Of a stretch of DNA of 64,000 nt, positions 57,644 to 64,000 are shown piece after piece. Within the stretch, counting starts at the first letter, position 1. Each line of letters opens with the position of its first letter. The notes beneath the pieces were generated by a model that saw nothing but the letters and a program-made list of their open reading frames with translations, had not been told where the DNA came from and did no database searches. The translations under genes and the position numbers were made by a program. This DNA is from Eurosta solidaginis (lineage: Eukaryota; Arthropoda; Insecta; Diptera; Tephritidae): contig NC_090323.1 in NCBI RefSeq assembly GCF_040869045.1, positions 260,962,392-261,026,391 on the forward strand, in the 5' to 3' direction.

Positions 57644-58373
57644 AATGCTGGTACAAATTATACTAGTTATAGAGCTTAACCACTCTGGAAGAATTTTCCA
57701 TAAAAGCGTACAATGACTGGCGTACACTCAGAGAAAAACGCCGTTCTACCTGTTCTTAAAACAACAACCTTGTTTCTTGAAAAGAGAACGGCTGGTCTTA
57801 AATTAAGTACAATGTTCCTAAATTAAGTTCAAGAAAAAAGAAACGGTACAATTCGTGTGCGCCATAATGTTAAATACAACATTTGGCACGAGCTACCAAG
57901 CAGTTGTAGTGGTCCAAAGGCTATAATGTTGCCGATCGTGTGGCGCGAGTTCGATCACCGTCAAACTCTAAATTTTTTTAAAACACATTTTTTATGTTCT
58001 ATTTTTTTAACTCTTAGTTTTCGTTCAATTCCATTCACATATGCACAGGTAATTCTCAAACTTGATATGAAATGTTTTAAGTATGTATTCACATTGCATC
58101 ATTTGATTTGATTTGATTTAAATTCATCCTTCTTTTACCATGTAACATTTAAACTTAAAATTAACATCATTTATATTAATATGTAAGAAAAAAGGGTAAA
58201 GCATTCTGTAAAATATAATATAACAGTGTGGAATGCTATCATCAATAAAAAAGAAGAATTTCTCAATAAGAGAAATACACGAGAAAATGCATATTATGCG
58301 TTTTTTTCATCTTTTGGACTTTAATAATAGTTTTTTGTTGATGCCAAAAACATAATTAAAAAACAAGTAAGGA
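57644..58373. other. Unclassified AT-rich DNA
   Basis: Contains 'ccgttctacctgttcttaaaac' with a partial mirror 'tttcttgaaaagagaacgg' (about 57740-57790), and a weak tRNA-like stretch ending 'ggcgcgagttcgatcacc' near 57940. Neither is firm. Confidence 0.35.
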
Positions 58374-60011
58374 AGGCTAAGTTCGGGTGTAACCGAACAT
58401 TACATACTCAGCTGAGAGCTTTGGAGACAAAATAAGAGAAAATCACCATTTAGCAAAATGAACCTAGGGAAACCCTGGAATGTGTTTGTATGGCATGGGC
58501 ATCAAATGGAAGATATTAAAGAGTATTTTAAAAGGGAGTGGGCCTTAGTTCTATAGGTGGACGCCTTTTCGAGATATCGCCATAAAGGTGGACCAGGGGT
58601 GACTCTAGAATATGTTTGTACGATATTGGTATCAAATTAAAGGTATTAATGAGAGTTTTAAAAGGGAGTGGTGGTAGTTGTATATGTGAAGGCGTTTTCC
58701 AGATATCGACCAAAATGTGGACCAGGGTGACACAGAACATCATCTTTTGGATACCGTTAATTTATTTATATATGTAATACCTGCAAAGATTCCAAGGGCT
58801 TTTGATTTCGCCCTGCAGAACTTTTTCATTTTCTTCTACTTAATATGGTAGGTGTCACACCCATTTTACAAAGTTTTTTCGAAAGTTATATTTTGCGTCA
58901 ATAAACCAATACAATTACCACGTTTCATCTCTTTTTTCGTATTTGGTATAGAATTATGGCATCTTTTTCATTTTTCGTAATTTCGATATCGGAAAAGTGG
59001 GCGTGGTTATAGTCGGATTTCGGCCATATTTTATACCAAGATAAAGTGACTTCAGATAAGTACGTAAACTAAGTTTAGTTAAGATATATCGTTTTTTTGC
59101 GCAAGTTATCGTGTTAACGGTCGAGCGGAAGGACAGACGGTCGACTGTGTATAAAAACTGGGCGTGGCTTCAACCGATTTCGCCCATTTTCACAGAAAAC
59201 AGTTATCGTCATAGGATCTATGCCCCTACCAAATTTCACAAGGATTGATAAATTATTGTTCGACTTATGGCATTAGAAGTATTCTAGACGAATTAAATGA
59301 AAAAGGGCGGAGTTACGCCCATTTTTAAGGTTTCTTTGTATTTTGTTGCACCATATCATTACTGGAGTCGAATGTTGACATAATTTACTTTTATACTGTA
59401 AAGATATTAAATTTTTTGTTAAAATTTGACTTTAAAATTTTTTTTTTAAGTGGGCGTGTTCGCCATCCGATTTCGCTAATTTTTATTTAGCACATATATA
59501 GTAGTAGGAGTAACGTGCCTACCAAATTTCATCATGATATCTTCAACGACTGCCAAATTACAGCTTGCAAAACTTTTAAATTACCTTCTTTTAAAAGTGG
59601 GCGGTGCTACGCCCATTGTCCAACATTTTTCTAATTTTCTATTTTGCGTCATAAGGTCAACGCACCTACCAAGTTTCATCGCTTTATCCGTCTTTGGTAA
59701 TGAATTATCGCACTTTTTCGGTTTTTCGAAATTTTCGATATCGAAAAAGTGGGCGTGGTTGTAGTCCGATTTCGTTCATTTTAAAAAGCGATTTGAGATG
59801 AGCGCCCAGGAACCTACATACCAAATTTCATCACGATACCTCAAAATTGACTCAAGTTATCGTGTTTACAGACGGAAATGAATTTCTTTTTTCACCCAGA
59901 TCAATTTGATATATAGAAGTCTATATCTATCTCGATTAGTTTATGCCGTTACGGATTACCGTTATGCGAACAAAGTTAATATACTCTGTGAGCTCTACTC
60001 AGCTGAGTATA
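58374..60011 (-). mobile_element. DINE-1-like repeat, near complete
   Basis: 3' end at the left: CAAGTAAGGAAGGC, then the stem GTTCGG / CCGAAC at 58382-58399 (loop GTGTAA). 5' end at the right: CTGTGAGCTCTACTCAGCTG, then AGTATAAT. GGGCGTGG-type motifs lie near 58995, 59157, 59448, 59597 and 59745. The GTCCGTC run is reduced to 'acagacgg' near 59866, so this copy has lost the microsatellite. The parts with 'tatcaaattaaaggtatt' (58628) match 48600 in reverse. Confidence 0.82.
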
Positions 60012-60472
60012 ATAATAATAAATAAATGGGTACCAATTGAAAAAATTGCCTTCCACTCACACCAAAGATCAACCACAAACCGTTCTTGAATTGAAACCGA
60101 AAAATGTTAACTCCACCATCGTTCTCGAAGCGTCAGAACGAAAAATCTTAAATCAAGCCCAAGTAGTAATTGAATAAGCACAGAAAGTTCACACATCAAT
60201 ACTACTGGACCTACGAATTCTTTATAGCCTTCTACGTCAGGCTCCAGTGTTCTCAAGCGCGTGACAGTTTTAAAGCATATTGTAAATGGCACGGGACCCA
60301 GATGAGCTTAATCTTAACATTTTTTGAGGCACTCACAGCGAAGTCAGGAATTATGAATATAAAAAATTCTCAAACCCCCTTGAACACACCCACAAAATTT
60401 TATTAAAATCGATCAAGCCATTTAGAAGGAGTTCAGTGACAAACAAACGCACAGAAGAAATATATATACATA
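60012..60472. other. Non-coding DNA, possibly Helitron-derived
   Basis: 'cccccttgaacacacccacaaaattttattaaaatcgatcaagccatttagaaggagttcagtgac' near 60375-60440 has the character of DNA I associate with old Helitrons or LINE ends. No clear end or frame. Confidence 0.3.
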
Positions 60473-60723
60473 CTAGCAAGTACCCGACTTACTTCGTAAC
60501 GCCACAAAAAGTAAATCTATTGAGTTTTTGCTATTTGGGTATAGTTTCAAAGAAGAGATACCACATACATTATGTATGACACATATGTCATGTATTTTTT
60601 TTTTTTTTTTTTCAAACACTTTTAAATTCGTTAGCGTTATAAACAATTTATTGATGAACAACTTGAAAGAAAACAAAACGCAAAAAGATAGCAATTCAAA
60701 TAACATTAGGTACTTAATTAAAT

Positions 60724-61033
60724 CGACTGCTGAGTCTAATATCACTCTATTTCAAAACGCTTTTCAAAAACACCCAACATCAGATTTTTTTTCGAAAACG
60801 CTCTATCTCAGAATTTGATTGAAGAACGTCCCATCTAAGAATTTATATCAGCTCAAAATGTATTGAATTTATATCGAGATGAAACAAATTTTGAAGTAGG
60901 GCGTTCTTCAATCAAATTTTGCGGTAGGGCATTTTTAAGTCAAATTCTCAGGTAGGACGTTTTTGAAAAGAACTTTGAGGTAGTGCGTTTTTGAAAAGAA
61001 TTCTGAATAGGGTGCTATTCCACTCAGCAGTCG
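60724..61033. repeat. Foldback element, GGGCGTTTTTGAAA family
   Basis: 12 bp perfect inverted ends CGACTGCTGAGT / ACTCAGCAGTCG. The left half holds 'tctatttcaaaacgc' and 'aaaacgctctatctcagaa'; the right half holds 'agtagggcgttcttcaatc' and 'gtagtgcgtttttgaaaag', so most of the element can fold on itself. No ORF. About 310 bp. Confidence 0.75.
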
Positions 61034-61092
61034 AAATTGGATTGTAGAACGTAAAAAATTAATACATAAAATAAGGTACATTTTTTCATTAA

Positions 61093-61715
61093 TTAAAAAC
61101 ATCCGGGAATACAACATTCTTTTTTATTATCATTTCCAGGAATGAGAAAACTTTGGTTCTGTGGGGAACCAGTTCTTGAAATAGCGAGATACAGTTGACC
61201 GTGAGAAAACACTTCACTACGAAGGTCCATGGCGGCCACCGTGGTGTGATGGTAGCGTGCTCCGCCTACCACACCGTATGCCCTGGGTTCACACCCCGGG
61301 CAAAGCAACATCAAAATTTTAGAAATAAGGTTTTTCAATTAGAAGAAAATTTTTCTAAGCGGGGTCGCCCCTCGGCAGTGTTTGGCAAGCGCTCCCGTCC
61401 GGCCAATTTGTAGGGAAAAGCAAGAGGAGCACGACGCAAATTGGAAGAGAAGCTCGGCCTTAGATCTCTTCGGAGGTTATCGCGCCTTACATTTATTTTT
61501 TTTTATTTACGAAGGTCCACGCCAACATAACTAAATGTTTGTCCTTGCGACTTATTAATTGTAATCGCAAAACAAATTCTCACAGGAAACTGGACTCGTT
61601 TGAAGGTAAATGGTAGATCGGTGGGTATCATTGTTATCCGCGGGATCATCGTTGTTTCGCCTGCTGCAGGGATCGCTTGTATTATATTAGGTACCAATTT
61701 AGTGATTTTTAATCA
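61093..61715 (-). pseudogene. Helitron Rep/helicase, C-terminal part, split by a SINE
   Basis: The minus strand reads LVPNIIQAIPAAGETTMIPR, then LPFTFKRVQFPVRICFAITI and NKSQGQTFSYVGVDLR, is broken at 61507 by the SINE, and resumes at about 61229 with SEVFSHGQLYLAISRTGSPQ ... CCIPGCF. These are helicase motifs V and VI of Pif1-type Helitron proteins, which unwind DNA during rolling-circle transposition. Removing the SINE and one copy of its 12 bp target duplication would rejoin the reading frame. 'ISRTGSP' differs from the usual 'SRVGNP' of motif VI. Rep and the first half of the helicase are absent. Confidence 0.88.
61231..61507 (+). mobile_element. SINE, tail type B, inside Helitron helicase
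   Basis: Complete head (GTGGTGTGATGGTAGCGTGC; B box GGTTCACACCC), body with a ~100 bp internal deletion after 'ggcaagcgctcc', then the GGTTATCGCGCCTTAC end and an ATTT/T-rich tail. Perfect 12 bp target duplication TACGAAGGTCCA at 61218-61229 and 61508-61519. Confidence 0.95.
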
Positions 61716-62003
61716 AGTAAAAATACACAAATTGGGAGGCCCTATTTCAAAATTTGAAGCTGAGATAAATTCTGAGATAGGGCGTTCTTCAATGTAGGGT
61801 GTTTTTGAAAAGACCACCTCAAAACTTTTTTCAAAAACACAAAAACACGTTTTTGAAACGCGTTTTGAAATAGAGTGATATTAGACTCAGCAACCGATTT
61901 ATTTAAGTACCTAATGTTATTTGAATTGTTATCTTTTTGCGTTATATTTTCTTTCAAAGTTGTTCGTTAATAAATCGTTTATAACGTTTGCATTTCATAC
62001 AAC

Positions 62004-62893
62004 CAGGGCCAGATTAACAAGTAGGCAGAATGGACAGTTACCTGGGGCCCTCTAAATTCGGAGCCCCCGAAAAATGAAAAAGATTTCTAAAATTTTCTTA
62101 CGAACATAAAATTCTAAAGAGTGAAAGAAAAATATAATCAGAACTGAAAATAATTTTTACTCAAATAAATAAAACTCAATTGACCGGATTCAAAAGGCGA
62201 CGACCGACGAACTAGACAAGGTTCCTAAAAACGACATTTCCGACTCATTTGACAAATTGTATTAGCGTGCAAAGAAGTGTATAGCAGTGAAAGGAGAGTA
62301 TATTAAATAATAAAAAAGAATTATCTCAAAATGTACACTGCTTGTTTTTATCTTAAAAAATTTCGGTTATTTTTGGCCTTCGACTCTATTTTGACGACTA
62401 TGTGTTCAGTGAGTAAGTCATTGCAAGATGAAAAAGCAGATTTGGAAACGTGTGCTTTTTTGTGCGGATCGTTAGAAGAGAGTTTAGTTTCATTCCGTGA
62501 AAAGTTCAATGATTTCGAGGAAAAAGAATACAATTATTACCTGGTGTACGTTATACAGAAATCGTAAAACGTACTCGTCGTAGAAAAATGCAACCTAATG
62601 ACGGAAATACTCCAGAAGTAGAATTTTCGCCTAGCGATGATTTTAGGACTAAGGGTTTCTTCGAAATCATCGACAATCTTCACAGTTAAAGTATATGGAA
62701 GTTTCAGAGAGATTTGCATTTCTCATCAACTTTTCTCTAAGTGATGGAGACCTCCACGAAGCTATAAATAACTTAGTTATTTTTTATTCTAGAGATTTGG
62801 AAGAATTTTTCATTAAAATTAAACAATTCCAAAGTTACGTGAACTCCAGATACACTGATGCACAAAAAACTCATAGTCATTTGTATAAGATAA
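62004..62893 (+). pseudogene. hAT (ZMYM-like) transposase fragment with left end
   Basis: The left tip CAGGGCCAGATTAACAAGTA at 62004 is a typical hAT end. From 62331 the plus strand gives SKSLQDEKADLETCAFLCGS and SFREKFNDFEEKE. After a frame change come GVRYTEIVKRTRRRKMQP, SPSDDFRTKGFFEIIDNLH, and (62695-62901) MEVSERFAFLINFSLSDGDL to QKTHSHLYKI. This is the middle of a ZMYM-like hAT transposase (family knowledge). At least two frame breaks and one stop near 62688. The C-terminal dimerisation part and the right tip are missing, cut off at the Helitron end at 62894. Confidence 0.78.
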
Positions 62894-62982
62894 CTAGCTG
62901 ACCTTGGCAAACTTCGTTTTGCCCAAAATTTTGGTTAGAAATTTGTGATTGCTAATAACGTAGGTTATAGATTTATACAAAA
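62894..62982 (-). mobile_element. Helitron 3' end remnant
   Basis: Minus strand ...AACGAAGTTTGCCAAGGTCAG then CTAG at 62894-62897, followed by T. It has the Helitron 3' pattern but only about 90 bp are left. Confidence 0.6.
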
Positions 62983-63382
62983 CTAGCGTACCCTCGCCCG
63001 CTTCGCTATGCGATAAATTCAATGATTTGCTGAAAGAGAAGAAAATTAATACGAAACAAATCAAATTCTTTGATACAATTTAATTCGAACTTTATTGTAA
63101 CACTTTTTGGTAGACAACGTTTTTGGTTTTTCCATCTTTCGCGTAAATGAATAATGACGATGGTTTGCCTACTCGTACAATTGTCCATGAGAAAAAATTG
63201 GGTATTCTAAATTAATACCGCACATTTGTAGAGACTGTCCTTGCGTCTTATTAATTGTCATAGCGAAGGCAAGGCGAATATGGAACTGCAAACGTTTGAA
63301 ATCGAATGGTAAATCTGTCGGAGTCAGTGGAATTCTGGGTATCAAAACGTCGTCTCCTTTGTACTTCCCTTTCAAAATTGTT
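62983..63382 (-). pseudogene. Helitron relic B: helicase C-terminus and 3' end
   Basis: The minus strand reads [60 protein letters not shown] and IFSHGQLYE, stop. In another frame it goes on [20 protein letters not shown] then YQKVLQ and a natural-looking stop TAA (63092-63094). A small deletion has removed the expected 'VACSR' part of motif VI and shifted the frame. The 3' end AGCGAAGCGGGCGAGGGTAC then GCTAG lies at 62983, followed by T. Upstream, the coding text stops at a small microsatellite. Confidence 0.88.
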
Positions 63383-63435
63383 GGATGTAAGATGTACGAT
63401 GTATGATGTAAAATGTAAGATGTAAGATGTAGGGT
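63383..63435 (+). repeat. (GTAAGATGTA)n-like microsatellite
   Basis: Variants of 'gatgtaagatgtacgatgtatgat' for about 50 bp, exactly where Helitron relic B loses its coding similarity. Confidence 0.75.
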
Positions 63436-63599
63436 ATGGATGGGTACGGGTAATAATGTCGACAACGATTTTGATATCGATTTCGATAGCGATAACGATT
63501 TCACAAATTGAAAAATTCGTATATTTATTCAAAAAATGTTGTATACATGAAATGATCTCAAGACGCTCGTCACCCAGAGAAAAATTACCACTCATCAGC

Positions 63600-63975
63600 A
63601 CAGCTTCCTTTTGATACCCATATTGAATTACCCATTAACAGCTTCCATTTGATACCCATAATGTAAAAACACATCCTAAGGTTAATCTGATCCACGTTTT
63701 GGGCAATATCTCGAGACCCTATTCACCCAGATGTATTAAAATTACCCTCTGCTAAAGAACTCAACAACAGCTTTCATTTGATATCCATATTGTATAAACA
63801 CATTCTTGGGGTACCCGGGTCCACACTTTGGCCTATATCTCGAGACCCTAGTCACCCCATATTATAGTACTCATGAGAAGCTTCCATTTGATACCCATAT
63901 TATACAAACACATCGTAGGGTCATCCGGGTCCACGTTTTGAACTATATCTCAAGACCCTAGAAATTAAAAAAAAA
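63600..63975 (+). repeat. ~115-130 bp tandem units
   Basis: Units starting 'agcttccatttgatacccata' near 63640, 63767 and 63880. Each holds 'aaacacatcctagggt', 'gggtccacgttttgg' and 'atatctcgagacccta'. The same module occurs singly in the Helitron near 56740-56800 and in the DINE-1-like repeats near 34020, 48520 and 58600. Confidence 0.7.
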
Positions 63976-64000
63976 ATTTTTTTGCTAAAAACCTTCCCCT

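Larger units (their letters stand above)
60473..61990 (-). mobile_element. Helitron relic A, 3' end and helicase end, with insertions
   Basis: On the minus strand the 3' end reads GTTACGAAGTAAGTCGGG then TACTTGCTAG at 60473, followed by T. It encloses a Helitron helicase C-terminal fragment (61093-61715), a foldback element (60724-61033) and a SINE (61231-61507). The 5' part is missing. Arms of a ~150 bp inverted repeat flank the coding part (60634-60780 and 61840-61988). Confidence 0.7.

Overview
This window reads as AT-rich genomic DNA from a higher (brachyceran) fly. The evidence is DINE-1/INE-1-like repeats, a single-ORF Ty3/gypsy retrotransposon, several non-LTR retrotransposon relics, Helitrons, hAT relics and a tRNA-derived SINE, all set in AT-rich non-coding DNA with runs such as AACAACAAC. 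A tephritid fruit fly seems likely, but that is inference from my memory of such repeats and nothing here proves it. There are no bacterial genes, operons, rRNA or convincing tRNA genes.

Almost everything is mobile or repeat DNA, much of it nested. From 537 to 10.2 kb: a SINE, then DINE-1-like repeats with ~150 bp internal tandem units, into one of which an apparently complete gypsy-type element (4613-9893; identical 191 bp LTRs, 4 bp target duplication CTAG, 1386-codon gag-pol) has inserted. From 11.5 to 12.4 kb: a hAT remnant. At 12631-12771 (minus) lies a 47-codon open segment with good splice sites on both sides, the best candidate for a host gene exon; it resembles the region before the ankyrin repeats of SOWAH-type proteins. 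From 13.1 to 19.5 kb: relics of RNase H-bearing LINEs on both strands. From 21.5 to 23.7 kb: two long degenerate simple-repeat tracts. From 24.7 to 27.3 kb: a long-TIR element carrying a SINE, followed by a DINE-1-like repeat with a 306 bp tandem duplication. From 29.2 to 30.8 and 35.8 to 38.9 kb: jockey/CR1-like LINE relics without RNase H. DINE-1-like repeats recur at 33.9-35.5, 47.2-48.9 and 58.4-60.0 kb. From 40.8 to 42.3 kb: a ~190 bp tandem array invaded by two inverted-repeat elements. From 44.5 to 46.9 kb: SINE and LINE fragments. From 50.4 to 54.9 kb: more long-TIR and DINE-1-like copies. From 56.3 to 57.2 kb: a non-autonomous Helitron with all terminal hallmarks. From 60.5 to 63.5 kb: a cluster of Helitron helicase fragments, one of which is split by a SINE with a 12 bp target duplication, next to a hAT fragment.

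The elements depend on one another in trans. The SINEs have pol III boxes and target duplications, so they need LINE enzymes. The DINE-1-like repeats and the short Helitron need a rolling-circle transposase made elsewhere. The gypsy element encodes all its own enzymes, but its RT active site reads YVDE. The stretches between elements look like intron or intergenic DNA, so the window may be largely the intron space around the 12.6 kb exon.
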